Origin: DASXUX01 sp036504595
Lineage (GTDB): Bacteria > Planctomycetota > SZUA-567 > H5-PLA8
DNA length: 64,000 nt
Direction of reading: 5' to 3'
Assembly (NCBI GenBank): GCA_036504595.1
Contig: DASXUX010000030.1
Coordinates: 124,001-188,000, forward strand
Shown here: in pieces, positions 25,133 through 34,123 of the stretch
How the letters are laid out: the number at the start of each line of letters is the position of its first letter
Position numbering within the stretch: position 1 is the stretch's first letter
The notes under the pieces: generated by a model
Database searches by the model: none
Told to the model about the DNA's origin: nothing
What the model saw: only the letters and a program-made list of their open reading frames with translations
Program-made: the position numbers and the translations under genes

Positions 25133-25163
25133 ATCACCCGTCACCCGTCACCCGTCACTCGTC
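25133..25163. repeat. Heptamer array, CACCCGT type, copy 2
   Basis: Four units (CACCCGT three times, CACTCGT) in the 82-base gap between glgX and the GH57/DUF4912 gene. Confidence 0.9.
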
Positions 25164-25175
25164 GCCACCTGCCGT

Positions 25176-27374
25176 TCAGGCGTGGGGCGCCGAAAACAAA
25201 ATCACCGACGAACGCGGCGACAACACATAATGATCCGCGGGCTTCAGCGGCACCGCGCTACGCTCGTCCACCATGTCGTCCGGCGACTGCAGCGCCGTGT
25301 CCACCAGGCGCTGCCATTGCCAGCGTCCCTCGTGCGGCGGAATCATGAACTTCCGGTGTTCCCAGTGCGAATTGAACATCACGTAAATGTCCGGCTGCGA
25401 ATGCCAGCCATGCATCTGGAAAGCCAGCGTGCGGCTCTGCCCCGTCCAGTCCGGATCGCCCACCTTCGTGCCGTGCCAGCTCACCCGGTTGCAGAACTGC
25501 TCGCGGTTGAGCGCGAAGTACCGGCTGCGCAGATCGATCATCATTTTCGTAAAGCGCAGCAAGCCCGCGTTCGTGTCGGCCTGCGACCAGTCCATCCACG
25601 AAATCTCGTTGTCCTGGCAGTACGCGTTGTTGTTCCCCTGCTGCGTGCGGCCGAATTCGTCGCCTTGCGAAAGCAGCGGCACGCCTTGCGAGATCAGCAG
25701 CATCACCAGGAAGTTGCGCATCTGCCGCTGCCGCTGCGCCTGGATGTACGGATCGCTCGTCGGCCCTTCCGCGCCGCAGTTGAAGCTGTAGTTCTCGTTC
25801 CACCCGTCGCGATTGTTCTCGCCGTTGGCCCAATTGTGTTTCTGATTGTACGCAACCAGATCATGCAGCGTGAAGCCGTCGTGGCAGGTCACAAAGTTGA
25901 TCGAGTGATACGGATGCCGCGACGAATCGCCGTAAATATCCAGGCTCCCGCAGATGCGCTTGGCCATGGCCGCCACCGCGCTCGGTTCGCCCCGCATGAA
26001 GCGCCGGATATCGTCGCGATACATGCCGTTGAGTTCCGCCCAGCGGCCCCACGCCGGAAACTTCCCCAGTTGAGAAAGCCCCGCCGCGTCCCACGCTTCG
26101 GCCACCAGCTTCGTCCCAGCCAGCAGCGGATGCTCGGCAATGTGCCGGATTAGCGGCGGGTCTTGCAGCACCGCGCCGTCCGGCCCGCGCCCCAGAATCG
26201 ACGCCAGATCGAAGCGGAAGCCGTCCACGTGCATCTCTGCCACCAGATAGCACAAGCTGTCGATGATCAGATCGCGCACCAGCGGATGGTTGCAGTTCAG
26301 CGTATTGCCGCACCCGGAGAAATTGTAGTACCGGCCCTGCTTGTCGAGCATGTAATAGATGACATTGTCCAGACCGCGGAAACTGATCGTCGGCCCGTTT
26401 TCGTTCCCTTCGCCCGTGTGATTGTAGACGACGTCGAGAATGACTTCGATGCCCGCCTCGTGAAACTGCTTCACCATCTGCTTGAATTCGCGGACTTGGT
26501 CGCCCGCCCGCGTGGCATAAGACGCCTTTGGCGCAAAAAACGAGATCGGCGAATAGCCCCAGTAGTTCTTCAGCGCCTCGCCGGTCAGCGGATTCTTGTG
26601 CGTCTGGTCCTGTTCGTCGAATTCCAGGACCGGCATCAGTTCCACCGCCGTCACTCCCAGCGATTTCAGATGCGGAATCTTCTCGCACACGCCAAGAAAC
26701 GTGCCCGGGTTGGCGACTTCCGACGAGGCGTGCTGCGTGTAGCCGCGCACGTGAAGCTCATAAATAACCGTGCTGCCCATCGGCGTCGAAAGCGGCACGT
26801 CCCCTTCCCAGTCGAAATCATCCAGGTCCAACCGCCCGCGGCGCGTCAGCGTGCCGGCCGCCGCATCCCGTGGAATATCCGGCACGCCCCACTTGTGCCC
26901 GCCGCTGATCGCGCGAGCGTACGGGTCGAGCACCACGACTGCCGGATCGAAGCGATGCCCGGCCTTCGGCGCCATCGAGCCCGCCACACGAAAACCATAG
27001 CGCAGATTTGCCGGCAGATCGTAAACCAGAATGTGCCAGACATCGCCGGTTTTGTTGTGCCGGGGGTCGAGCTTGATTTCGCAGAACGGATCTTCCTCGC
27101 CCGGCCGGAACAAGCACAGCGTCACAGCGGTCGCGTTCCGCGAAAAAACCGCAAAGTTGACGCCGCCCACCCGCCGCGCCGCGCCGAACGGACGGCAATC
27201 GCCCCGCGCCGTGCGGAACTGCGGAGTCGCGCCGGCCTCTGTGCCGGCCGGCAGGGAACCGGCAGGCAAGGAGACGACGGGCAGGGACGCCCGCCCTGCC
27301 CCATCCACCGCCGTGGCGTTACCGCGCGTCTCGGGAATGCCGCTGATGAGGGGGTCCGAGTCACTTGAAGTCAT
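25176..27374 (-). CDS. glgX: Glycogen debranching enzyme, GH13 isoamylase type
   Basis: GlgX hydrolyses alpha-1,6 branches of limit glycogen in the cytoplasm. The 732-residue protein has a CBM48-like N-terminal domain (~65-170), then the GH13 barrel: LHVRGYTQ, VYNHTGEGN, nucleophile Asp389 in VDGFRFDL, acid Glu426 in LVAEAW, and Asp499 in FVTCHDG. QGDEFGRTQQGNNNAYCQ and the C-terminal beta domain are typical. Residues ~25-52 (GRASLPVVSLPAGSLPAGTE) derive from palindrome repeats and lie in front of the family start. The start ATG overlaps the stop of the upstream GH57 gene by 14 bases, which suggests translational coupling. Confidence 0.95.
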   Translation of the reverse strand: MTSSDSDPLISGIPETRGNATAVDGAGRASLPVVSLPAGSLPAGTEAGATPQFRTARGDCRPFGAARRVGGVNFAVFSRNATAVTLCLFRPGEEDPFCEIKLDPRHNKTGDVWHILVYDLPANLRYGFRVAGSMAPKAGHRFDPAVVVLDPYARAISGGHKWGVPDIPRDAAAGTLTRRGRLDLDDFDWEGDVPLSTPMGSTVIYELHVRGYTQHASSEVANPGTFLGVCEKIPHLKSLGVTAVELMPVLEFDEQDQTHKNPLTGEALKNYWGYSPISFFAPKASYATRAGDQVREFKQMVKQFHEAGIEVILDVVYNHTGEGNENGPTISFRGLDNVIYYMLDKQGRYYNFSGCGNTLNCNHPLVRDLIIDSLCYLVAEMHVDGFRFDLASILGRGPDGAVLQDPPLIRHIAEHPLLAGTKLVAEAWDAAGLSQLGKFPAWGRWAELNGMYRDDIRRFMRGEPSAVAAMAKRICGSLDIYGDSSRHPYHSINFVTCHDGFTLHDLVAYNQKHNWANGENNRDGWNENYSFNCGAEGPTSDPYIQAQRQRQMRNFLVMLLISQGVPLLSQGDEFGRTQQGNNNAYCQDNEISWMDWSQADTNAGLLRFTKMMIDLRSRYFALNREQFCNRVSWHGTKVGDPDWTGQSRTLAFQMHGWHSQPDIYVMFNSHWEHRKFMIPPHEGRWQWQRLVDTALQSPDDMVDERSAVPLKPADHYVLSPRSSVILFSAPHA
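27226..27304. repeat. Palindrome elements in the glgX 5' end
   Basis: GCCGGCCTCTGTGCCGGCC and GGGCAGGGACGCCCGCCC units, related to the GTAGGGC palindrome family, encode residues ~24-50 of GlgX in frame. Confidence 0.75.
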
Positions 27375-28842
27375 AGGTTAGAATGTCGCTCCCCCGGCGG
27401 CTGATTTCCTTCGCATAGTCGGTCCAGCGGCCTTGCCCCCAGTACCGGAAGCAACTCGTCTGCGACACCAGCAAATGAAACAGCGCGTTGCGGTAAGCGT
27501 GGCTGCTGGTGTCGATCTGGGTGGGGCCGGCGTCCCTGCCGGCCAAGCGCCCATCCAAAGTCTCGTGAAATTTCGCGCTGAGTTTGTTCATCGGCGTCAG
27601 CACATTGTCGTAGCCGCGGACCCAACTGATGTTATTAGTCCACGATCCGCCGTCCAAGCTGAAGTTCCGGTCCTTCTTGCGAATCTCCTCCACGGCCTTG
27701 TCCGCCGCTCCCGGTTCCCACGTCTTGATCTGAGCGAACACGCGTCCCTGGTTGATCGGCCGAATCGCCGGCAGCATGCTTTCCGTCACGCCAGCCTGTT
27801 CGATCAGCTCCAAGTACTCCGTCACGTTCGCCCCGACCGCGCCTTCCTCGCCGTAGCGCCCGACCGCCTGCTTGTAGCACTGCGGGAACTCGTTCATCAT
27901 CACGCCGCCGTTCTCGCCATCGCCAATCTGCGTCACGATGGGCGGAATGGACAGCCCGCCAATTTCTTGACGTCGTAAACCCCGCGCCTCATAAAACGGC
28001 TGCATCTGCGCGACTAGCTTCGTGTCCGATCCCTGCGTCTTGATGATCGCGATGATCGACAGCTCTTCGCCGCAGGAATTCCGCGCCAGCAGCCGCATCG
28101 GCATGTGTTTCTGCTGCAAGCCTTTTCCGTCCAGGGTTTCGACCGAATGCTCCTGCACCATCAGCCACTGGTAGCCGCACTCCTTCAGCGCCTTTACGTA
28201 CTGATAGGCAGCGTCGGGATGATTCGGCAGATGCATTTCCGGCGGCGAAAATCCCCGCACGCGCTCCAGCGCATCCCATCCGAAAATCGCCGCGAAGTGC
28301 TGCTGCCAGGCGCGCATGTGAAGCTTGAGATCCGGCAGCGGCGTGGACGAGGCCACCGCGTGCCCCCACATCGTTCCGAGCCATTCCACATAGCGGCGCA
28401 ACTTGGGCTCGCACGTCACCGGCCGCAGGCGCTCCAGGACATCGCCGCGCCCCATCTTACGCAGGCCAAAGAAGAGCTCGCCCGAATAGTCCAGCATCAC
28501 CCGCGGATTTTTCCCCTGAGCCACCAGTTCCGACACGATGTCGCCGATCCGCGCGTAGCACTCCGCGAACACCGACGCGTTGTGGTTATCGCCGCTGCCC
28601 GTGTGCTTCAGCATGTAGTCCAGATTGCTGATCATCTCCGCCTTCTGAACATCTTCGCTCCCCGCCGGAATCAGCGGCTGCTGCATGTGCAACGCGATCG
28701 CAAACACCGCCTGCAACTTGTCCAACCGTAAAGTCGTCTCGTGCAGATAAACCGGCCGCCGCGAGCGGGTCACCTCCTCGACCTGCGGCTCCGCGCCCGA
28801 AATGTTCGGTAGTCCATTGACGATTTCCGGAATAGCTTGCAT
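27361..28842 (-). CDS. GH57 family glycoside hydrolase, second paralogue
   Basis: This 493-residue protein belongs to a GH57 branch distinct from its two neighbours. Features are FAIALHMQQPLIPAG near residue 48, a central GFSPPEMHLPNHP (candidate nucleophile Glu in PPEM), TQIGDGENGGVMMNEFP (candidate acid Asp), and a C-terminal SHAYRNALFHLLVSQTSCF with YWGQGRW. Proteins with these motifs are usually annotated only as GH57; alpha-amylase or related activity is inferred. It starts at ATG 28842 with GGGAG 11 bases upstream, 40 bases after the third GH57 gene. A short palindrome fragment inside the gene gives GRLAGRDAGPTQ. Its end overlaps the glgX start. Confidence 0.85.
   Translation of the reverse strand: MQAIPEIVNGLPNISGAEPQVEEVTRSRRPVYLHETTLRLDKLQAVFAIALHMQQPLIPAGSEDVQKAEMISNLDYMLKHTGSGDNHNASVFAECYARIGDIVSELVAQGKNPRVMLDYSGELFFGLRKMGRGDVLERLRPVTCEPKLRRYVEWLGTMWGHAVASSTPLPDLKLHMRAWQQHFAAIFGWDALERVRGFSPPEMHLPNHPDAAYQYVKALKECGYQWLMVQEHSVETLDGKGLQQKHMPMRLLARNSCGEELSIIAIIKTQGSDTKLVAQMQPFYEARGLRRQEIGGLSIPPIVTQIGDGENGGVMMNEFPQCYKQAVGRYGEEGAVGANVTEYLELIEQAGVTESMLPAIRPINQGRVFAQIKTWEPGAADKAVEEIRKKDRNFSLDGGSWTNNISWVRGYDNVLTPMNKLSAKFHETLDGRLAGRDAGPTQIDTSSHAYRNALFHLLVSQTSCFRYWGQGRWTDYAKEISRRGSDILTYDFK
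27520..27545. repeat. Half palindrome inside the GH57 gene
   Basis: GTGGGGCCGGCGTCCCTGCC then GGCC, one arm of the GTAGGGC family, in frame and encoding LAGRDAGP. Confidence 0.65.
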
Positions 28843-28875
28843 TAAAGTTCAATCTCCCTGTGCGTTTTAGCCTTT

Positions 28876-28903
28876 CCACTCGTCACTCGTCACCCGTCAC
28901 GCG
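28876..28903. repeat. Heptamer array, CACCCGT type, copy 3
   Basis: Units CACTCGT, CACTCGT, CACCCGT, CACGCGT. The array covers the stop of the adjacent GH57 gene and encodes its last residues VTGDE. Confidence 0.88.
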
Positions 28904-30541
28904 TTCCGCAAACACCTTATAGTCCAGCTCCGGAAAAATCGCATCCATGTATTCCAGAGCGCCCAGCTTCTGCTCATCGATCTGCTTCGCGTCGTGTTCA
29001 TTGAGCAAATAATGAAAGCGGTTGATGTGATCTTCCACCCGCCGCCGCGCATACTGTTCCGTCGTGCCGTCGGTGATAATGAACGGCCAATCCGACGCTT
29101 GAGCCAGCAGCAGCTCGCGCCCCGCCTGCCGCAACACACGGTCGCGCAAGGCAGCGCCGGCGTCCGGCTCCCCTCTCCCCCGCGAGGGAGAGGGGTTGGG
29201 GGTGAGGGGGCTAGCGGCGCCCAGCGCCTTCTCCACCGTCTGCTTCATACGCACCGCCGCTTCATGCAACGGCCGCCATTGCGCGCTGGTCTTGTTGTTG
29301 ATCCAATGTTCGTTGTAGCCGTTGTGTCCCCACGTGCTGGCCGCGGGCGTGGCTTTCTGCTGAACCGGGTACTGGCCCAGGTACTCGCTCGGCGTGCACA
29401 AAGCCAACTCGTCGCCGCTCGCAGCCACCTGGCGCAGCACGAAGTACAGCCACTGCGGCCCTTCAAACCACCAGTGCCCGAACAATTCGGCGTCGTAAGG
29501 CGAAACGATCACCCCGGGAAACGGCATGCGGCTTCCCAGGCGCGCGATCTGGTCGCGGCAGCGATGGACGAAGTCGCTGGCGTGGCGCTGAGCCGTCTCG
29601 CGGCCACGATCGGGATTGTAAAGCTGCTTGTCGTTTGTCGGACCGGTGATGCGATGGTACTTGATGCCCGTATGCGAGCGCACCCCCGGCGCGTACTGAA
29701 ATTCGTGCAGATACCCCTGCTCCAGATCGTAGCCGATGTCCCGATGATACTCGCGGTAGCTCGGATCGGCCGGGTACCCGATCTTGTGGCTCCACACCAG
29801 CCGCGACGTGGCCGGACAGCGCCCAAAGGCCGCCACGCCCGAGGGGCAGTACAGCGGCGCGTAAACGCCGGAGAGCGGCCGCGGGTCGGCGTGCTCAATC
29901 CCGTGCGAATCGACAAAGAAGTAGCGGATTCCAGCCTCGGCCAGCAGCGCATCCAGCCCCGGATAGTAGCCGCACTCCGGCAGCCACATGCCTTTGGGCC
30001 GGCCGCCAAAAAGCCGTTCGTGTTCGCGAATGGCGGAAAAAATCTGCGCCCGCACCGCCGTGGGCTCCGGAGCCAGCCCCGGCAAAAAGCCATGCGTTGC
30101 GGCACAGGTAATGATCTCGAGATTTCCAGAATCCGCATACTGGCGAAACACGCTGAGCAACCGGTTTCCGCAGCGCGTGAAGACATCCCGCGCCTCCTGG
30201 AACAGCCGGTGGTACATGCAGGCCAGAGCATTCATCTCCGGCCAGTGCCGGGTGCGGTCGATCTCCCGCTGAGTCAGCCGCAGCGATAGATCGAGGTGCT
30301 GCAGATACCTCTCCTGCAGCAGCCGGTCTTCCATCATGTTTGCCAAAGTCGGCGAGATCGACAGCGTCAACTTGAATGGCGTACCCTCATCCCGAAGCTG
30401 GTCAAGAAACTTGATCAGCGGGATGTACGTGTCCGTGACGCCTTCGAAGAACCAGCGCTCTTCGAGAAAGCGCTCGTACTCCGGGTGCCGCACATAGGGC
30501 AAGTGCGCGTGAAGGACAAACTGAAGGTAACCCTTTGGCAT
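28883..30541 (-). CDS. 1,4-alpha-glucan branching enzyme, GH57 type
   Basis: This 552-residue enzyme likely introduces alpha-1,6 branches into glycogen-like glucans. I start it at ATG 30541 (MPKGYLQFVLHAHLPYVRH), the usual family N-terminus; the open frame reaches 30583. Catalytic motifs are clear: nucleophile Glu189 in GMWLPECGYYPG and acid Asp350 in PYDAELFGHWWFEG. A DUF1957 helical region closes the protein (RELLLAQASDWPFII, residues ~470-490). Residues ~443-462 (ASPLTPNPSPSRGRGEP) are an in-frame palindrome insertion in a surface loop before that region. The last residues (VTGDE) and stop come from a heptamer array. It is homologous to the gene at 22532 but lacks DUF4912. Confidence 0.93.
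   Translation of the reverse strand: MPKGYLQFVLHAHLPYVRHPEYERFLEERWFFEGVTDTYIPLIKFLDQLRDEGTPFKLTLSISPTLANMMEDRLLQERYLQHLDLSLRLTQREIDRTRHWPEMNALACMYHRLFQEARDVFTRCGNRLLSVFRQYADSGNLEIITCAATHGFLPGLAPEPTAVRAQIFSAIREHERLFGGRPKGMWLPECGYYPGLDALLAEAGIRYFFVDSHGIEHADPRPLSGVYAPLYCPSGVAAFGRCPATSRLVWSHKIGYPADPSYREYHRDIGYDLEQGYLHEFQYAPGVRSHTGIKYHRITGPTNDKQLYNPDRGRETAQRHASDFVHRCRDQIARLGSRMPFPGVIVSPYDAELFGHWWFEGPQWLYFVLRQVAASGDELALCTPSEYLGQYPVQQKATPAASTWGHNGYNEHWINNKTSAQWRPLHEAAVRMKQTVEKALGAASPLTPNPSPSRGRGEPDAGAALRDRVLRQAGRELLLAQASDWPFIITDGTTEQYARRRVEDHINRFHYLLNEHDAKQIDEQKLGALEYMDAIFPELDYKVFAERVTGDE
29168..29211. repeat. GC-rich palindrome inside the branching-enzyme gene
   Basis: CCCCTCTCCCCC/GGGAGAGGGG stem with the flank TTGGGGGTGAGGGGG, in frame, encoding SPLTPNPSPSRGRGEP. 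Confidence 0.88.
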
Positions 30542-30578
30542 CTCTGTTTCCGATATCGCATTTCCCGTACCGCAACGA

Positions 30579-30650
30579 GTCATTGGTCATTTGTCATTTT
30601 TTCTACCAGACACCGCTGACGTTAATGACCAATGACTAATGACTAATGAC
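30579..30650. repeat. Inverted heptamer arrays, TCATTGG type, copy 3
   Basis: Left arm 30579-30600 (TCATTGG, TCATTTG, TCATTTT) and right arm 30623-30650 (AATGACC, AATGACT, AATGACT, AATGACC), loop 22 bases, ending at the stop of the glycosyltransferase gene. Confidence 0.9.
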
Positions 30651-32168
30651 CTATTTTGTTACTGCGCTCGCGTGCTTCCCTGCAATCAATTCCTCAAGCT
30701 GCAGCGTCGCGCGCGCGGAGTCGCACGATTCGATGAGCTTCTTGTTGCCGGCCTCACTGCATTTCTTGCGCAGCTTTTCGTCGAACAGGTAGCGTTCGAT
30801 GCCCCACACGCAGCTATTCTCTTGCGCGTAAACGAGCACGCCTTCCTGCTCATGTTTGACCAGTGTGCCCGCACCCTGATGCGTGACGACCAGCGGCTTC
30901 TTCGCGGCCCATGCGGCGAAGATCGGCCAGTCTTCGGTGCGCTCGCGGCTGGGCACGCACATGACGTCGCAGGCTTCGACCAACTCGCGCAGCGGTTTGC
31001 CTTCCAGATGCCCCACCAGGCGCACGGCGTATTCCAGCCCGAGATACCGCGCATGCACCCGCAGCGGCCAGATCAGCTTGCCATCCCCCACGAAAATGAA
31101 GCGCGCCTGCGGGTGGTTCTTCAGCACGCCTGGGACCGATTTCATCATGATGTCCGGCCCGTGACGTTCATCCAGATTTCCGATGAACAGTACCGTCGGA
31201 TCGATCGGCCCGACCTGATAACGCTTCTTCACCTCTCCGGCATCCAGACCGCTGCTGAATTCGTCAATCGGGAAGGTGCTCGCCACCTGCACCAGCCGGT
31301 CCTTGCACGGGGGCAGAAGTTTGCCCGCCGCGCCGGCCGTCGCCGAATTGTGAATCAAGATGGCCTGCGCTTTCTCCAGGCCTTGCAGTTCAATCGATTG
31401 AATGGACCGGCTCAGCGGGCTGCTCAGATCGCTGCGCTGGCATTCCAACGAATGCAGCGAGAGCAGTCCCGGCGCGTGCCGCCGTTTGGCCAGTTCTTGC
31501 AAAATCTTCACCGACACCCATTCGAAGCCGAGCGCCGTCACGTTCGAACCTTCCGCCGCGCATTGCGTCTCGAATTCCGCCAACGCGCAATTGGCGAACT
31601 GCTCCGCCGATTCGAGCAAGTTGGCGCTTTCTCCGCTGGCCACGATGTGCTCCAGCACGCCCGGCGCGTTCAGGTTGAACGGCTTGCGCGAGAACAGGTG
31701 CACGCGCGTCTGATTCGCACCCAGTTGCGGAGCCACACGCGCCACGTAGCGCCCGATCGCGCATTGCGGATCGTAATAGCAGAACACCGCCAGCACCGCC
31801 CGCCGGGGAGCGCCTTCCGTCGTCGCGGATGGCGCGACCGGCTCTGCCGATTGCAGATTGCGGCCCACCGTCTCGGCCATGAACTGCGGCTGCGCCTGCA
31901 CTGCCGGTGTGGCCTCGGCGAGCGGTTCTTGCACCGGAACGATCACGGGCGCAGGCGGCTCTGTCTTCTTTGCCAGCACGCGCGGCTGAGCCAACGTTTT
32001 CTGCTCAGGTGCGGCGATGACCGACTCGCCGTTTCCGTCCGCGCGAACTGCACGGCGACTGCGCCGCGCACCGCCTCGGCGAGCGACGACCATTTCGCTG
32101 ACCTGGCGAATCAGATCATCGGTGACGACGTGTTTGCGCTCCTGGTACGTCCTCTTAGCGCCTTTCAT
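30651..32168 (-). CDS. GT4-fold glycosyltransferase-like protein lacking the EX7E motif
   Basis: This 505-residue protein starts at ATG 32168 with AAGGAG 6 bases upstream. Residues 1-120 are basic, then Pro/Ala-rich and low complexity; residues ~125-500 form a GT-B fold (VLAVFCYYDPQCAIGRYVAR, TVLFIGNLDERHGPDIMM, ARFIFVGDGKL, RLVGHLEGKPLRELVEACD). Where GT4 enzymes have EPFGxxxxE, this protein reads PSRERTEDWPIFAAW, so both Glu of EX7E are replaced (Arg and Ala). It may be a non-catalytic partner or may use another donor. It is the third of three GT-like genes in a row and precedes three GH57 genes. Its C-terminal half is visibly related to the next two. Confidence 0.85.
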   Translation of the reverse strand: MKGAKRTYQERKHVVTDDLIRQVSEMVVARRGGARRSRRAVRADGNGESVIAAPEQKTLAQPRVLAKKTEPPAPVIVPVQEPLAEATPAVQAQPQFMAETVGRNLQSAEPVAPSATTEGAPRRAVLAVFCYYDPQCAIGRYVARVAPQLGANQTRVHLFSRKPFNLNAPGVLEHIVASGESANLLESAEQFANCALAEFETQCAAEGSNVTALGFEWVSVKILQELAKRRHAPGLLSLHSLECQRSDLSSPLSRSIQSIELQGLEKAQAILIHNSATAGAAGKLLPPCKDRLVQVASTFPIDEFSSGLDAGEVKKRYQVGPIDPTVLFIGNLDERHGPDIMMKSVPGVLKNHPQARFIFVGDGKLIWPLRVHARYLGLEYAVRLVGHLEGKPLRELVEACDVMCVPSRERTEDWPIFAAWAAKKPLVVTHQGAGTLVKHEQEGVLVYAQENSCVWGIERYLFDEKLRKKCSEAGNKKLIESCDSARATLQLEELIAGKHASAVTK

Positions 32169-32208
32169 ATCTCACTCCTTGGCAGTAAGCCCACAGATCT
32201 GCGCGACA

Positions 32209-32239
32209 ACCAGCCACCAGCTACCAGACCACCAGACCC
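32209..32239. repeat. Heptamer array, ACCAGAC type, copy 1
   Basis: Units CCACCAG, CTACCAG, ACCACCAGAC in a near 7-base register between two glycosyltransferase-like genes. One inverted partner is not seen here. Confidence 0.75.
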
Positions 32240-32241
32240 CG

Positions 32242-34077
32242 TCATTTCGTCAGTTCAGGGAAAAACTCTGCACACACATCCAGATAGTAACGCGCCACCT
32301 CCGGCCAGCTCTGCCCATACGCTCCGCCGCGCTTGCCCACCTGTCCCATGCGTGCCGCGTGAAGAGGGTCTCCCAAAATGCGGTCCATCGCCCACACCAT
32401 CGAGCCCGGATTGTCGTACGTCACCACGCCCGTTTCTTCATGCCGCACCAAATGCCCCGGCCCGCCGTGCGTCGTCACGACCGGCACACCGGCGCGACGA
32501 GCCAGATCGACAACCGCTTCGTCGTTTTGCACTCGTTGCCGCGATGGCAGCACCAGCGCCTCGCTGCTGCGCAGCAGCTTGATCAGCGGCTGGCCTTCCA
32601 GATGCCCAAACAGCCGGACCGCGTGCCCGATGCCCATCTGGTTTGCACGATCTTGCAACGATTGCTGCATGCCGCCCAGCCCGATCAGAGCCAGACGCGC
32701 CATCGGGCAGCGGCCGACCACCGTCGGCCAGGATTCGACCAGCAGATCGGCCCCGGCCGCGTACTCCAGCGGGCCGATAAAACTCAGCACGCGCGCATTC
32801 GGCTCGAACCCGAATTCCTTGCGCGCCGCCGCGGCATCCAGCGGCCGTTCCCATTCGTTCGGCACGCGGCCGTCGAGCGCAATCTCACGCACACGCGCCT
32901 GATCCACGCCGTATTCAGCGCTGATCCTCTCGCGCAGCCACGCCGGCGCCAGCACGCATTCGGCGGCTTTCAGCAGTTCGCGTTCGGCCTTCTGGATCTC
33001 CAGCGAAATGCCAGCCGCCGGAGTCCCATTCAAGCGCGAGGCTTCGATCGAACTGAGCGAAACGACCGCCGGCCGCGTGCCCAGCCACGACGCCATCCCG
33101 GTCTGCCATTCGTGCAAGTGAATCAGATCGAAGGCCGGCAGTTTCGCCAGGCACTGCTGCACCGCGCGCGAAAACCGCAGCGCCACTTCGACCGGCGAAC
33201 CGTCGAGCGCTACATCCAGGAAATGGTAATGGACGCCGGAACCATCACGGTAGGGCGGGCGTCCCTGCCCGCCATTTTCAACCGCGGCGGGCACGGAGGC
33301 CCGCCCTACGGGCACAAAGACACTGACCTCATGCCCAAGTTGCTGCTGCGCACTGGCGAGTTCCGACACGAACGTCGGCAACAAACCACTTTGCCCGCAC
33401 GCGGACGCTTCCATCGCCAGCGCGGCGATGCGCAGCGGCGTTTTCAGCCTCAGAATACGTTTATGCCGCGTAAACGACTCATGCTCCCACAGGCTGGCCA
33501 CCGGCCGCACCTGGAGTTTCTCATCGACCAGCAACGCCGCCTGGTCGGCGCGCAGCGAAGGCCCGTCGGGCGGGAACTGGACGAATTGCGAGCGCGCCGC
33601 GGGAATGAACTCGCCGTTGCGCAGCAGAAAACCAGCCTCAGCCACTTGCGTCGTGCCGCCTTGCGGCAGACCAAAAAGCTGCTGTCCCGCCAATCCGGAG
33701 AGCGCGATATCAAAGAACCGCCGCGCGTTGAAGCCGTTGAACAATATGCTAGTCGTGTCGTAGAGCCGCAACACCGGGCGCGAGCCATTCCACGCTCCAC
33801 CGCGGCTTGCCGCAATCTGATCGACCCATGGCGGCAGCATCCGCCAGTGCGCGAAGCCCTGTCGCGGCGAAACGTACATCAGCGCGGCGTGATTGCCGCT
33901 GGGTTGATATTTCTCCGCGGGGCGAGCCGAACCGATATCCCACGCACAGCGGCGAAGCATGTCCGCGTCGGGTGCCGCCGGCAACGGCGTGGGCGGGCTG
34001 GCAGCTGGCGCAGGCTGCGCATACCGCCGCTCAAGGCGCGGGCTGTGGGCTGGCTTGACTTTGACGGCGTTGCTCAT
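32242..34077 (-). CDS. DUF4912 plus GT4-fold protein lacking the EX7E motif
   Basis: This 611-residue protein has an N-terminal DUF4912 domain (~60-175: AALMYVSPRQGFAHWRM, VLRLYDTT, FFDIAL) and a GT-B fold (~210-600) with LRIAALAMEASACGQSGL, FDLIHLHEWQTG, ARVLSFIGPLEYAAGADLL and RLFGHLEGQPLIKLLRSSE. At the active site it reads PSRQRVQNDEAVVDLARRAG, without the paired Glu of GT4 enzymes. Residues ~257-277 (VGRASVPAAVENGGQGRPPY) are an in-frame palindrome insertion in the N-terminal Rossmann domain. A palindrome just upstream (34081-34101) contains GGAGG 12 bases from the ATG. DUF4912 is shared with the GH57 gene at 22532, which suggests both bind the same glucan or partner. Confidence 0.85.
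   Translation of the reverse strand: MSNAVKVKPAHSPRLERRYAQPAPAASPPTPLPAAPDADMLRRCAWDIGSARPAEKYQPSGNHAALMYVSPRQGFAHWRMLPPWVDQIAASRGGAWNGSRPVLRLYDTTSILFNGFNARRFFDIALSGLAGQQLFGLPQGGTTQVAEAGFLLRNGEFIPAARSQFVQFPPDGPSLRADQAALLVDEKLQVRPVASLWEHESFTRHKRILRLKTPLRIAALAMEASACGQSGLLPTFVSELASAQQQLGHEVSVFVPVGRASVPAAVENGGQGRPPYRDGSGVHYHFLDVALDGSPVEVALRFSRAVQQCLAKLPAFDLIHLHEWQTGMASWLGTRPAVVSLSSIEASRLNGTPAAGISLEIQKAERELLKAAECVLAPAWLRERISAEYGVDQARVREIALDGRVPNEWERPLDAAAARKEFGFEPNARVLSFIGPLEYAAGADLLVESWPTVVGRCPMARLALIGLGGMQQSLQDRANQMGIGHAVRLFGHLEGQPLIKLLRSSEALVLPSRQRVQNDEAVVDLARRAGVPVVTTHGGPGHLVRHEETGVVTYDNPGSMVWAMDRILGDPLHAARMGQVGKRGGAYGQSWPEVARYYLDVCAEFFPELTK
33247..33309. repeat. GTAGGGC palindrome inside the glycosyltransferase-like gene
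   Basis: Arms GTAGGGCGGGCGTCCCTGCC and its near complement ending CGCCCTAC enclose about 15 bases. In frame it encodes VGRASVPAAVENGGQGRPPY. Confidence 0.88.
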
Positions 34078-34078
34078 G

Positions 34079-34101
34079 TGTACCGCAGGCCTCCGGCCTG
34101 C
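34079..34101. repeat. TACCGCAGGCCTCCGGCCTGC palindrome
   Basis: GCAGGCC-TCC-GGCCTGC palindrome directly before the start of the gene at 32242-34077. Copies lie at 14402, 14824 and (variant) 52647. Confidence 0.85.
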
Positions 34102-34123
34102 ATTTCGTTCCTGTACGCGTGCA

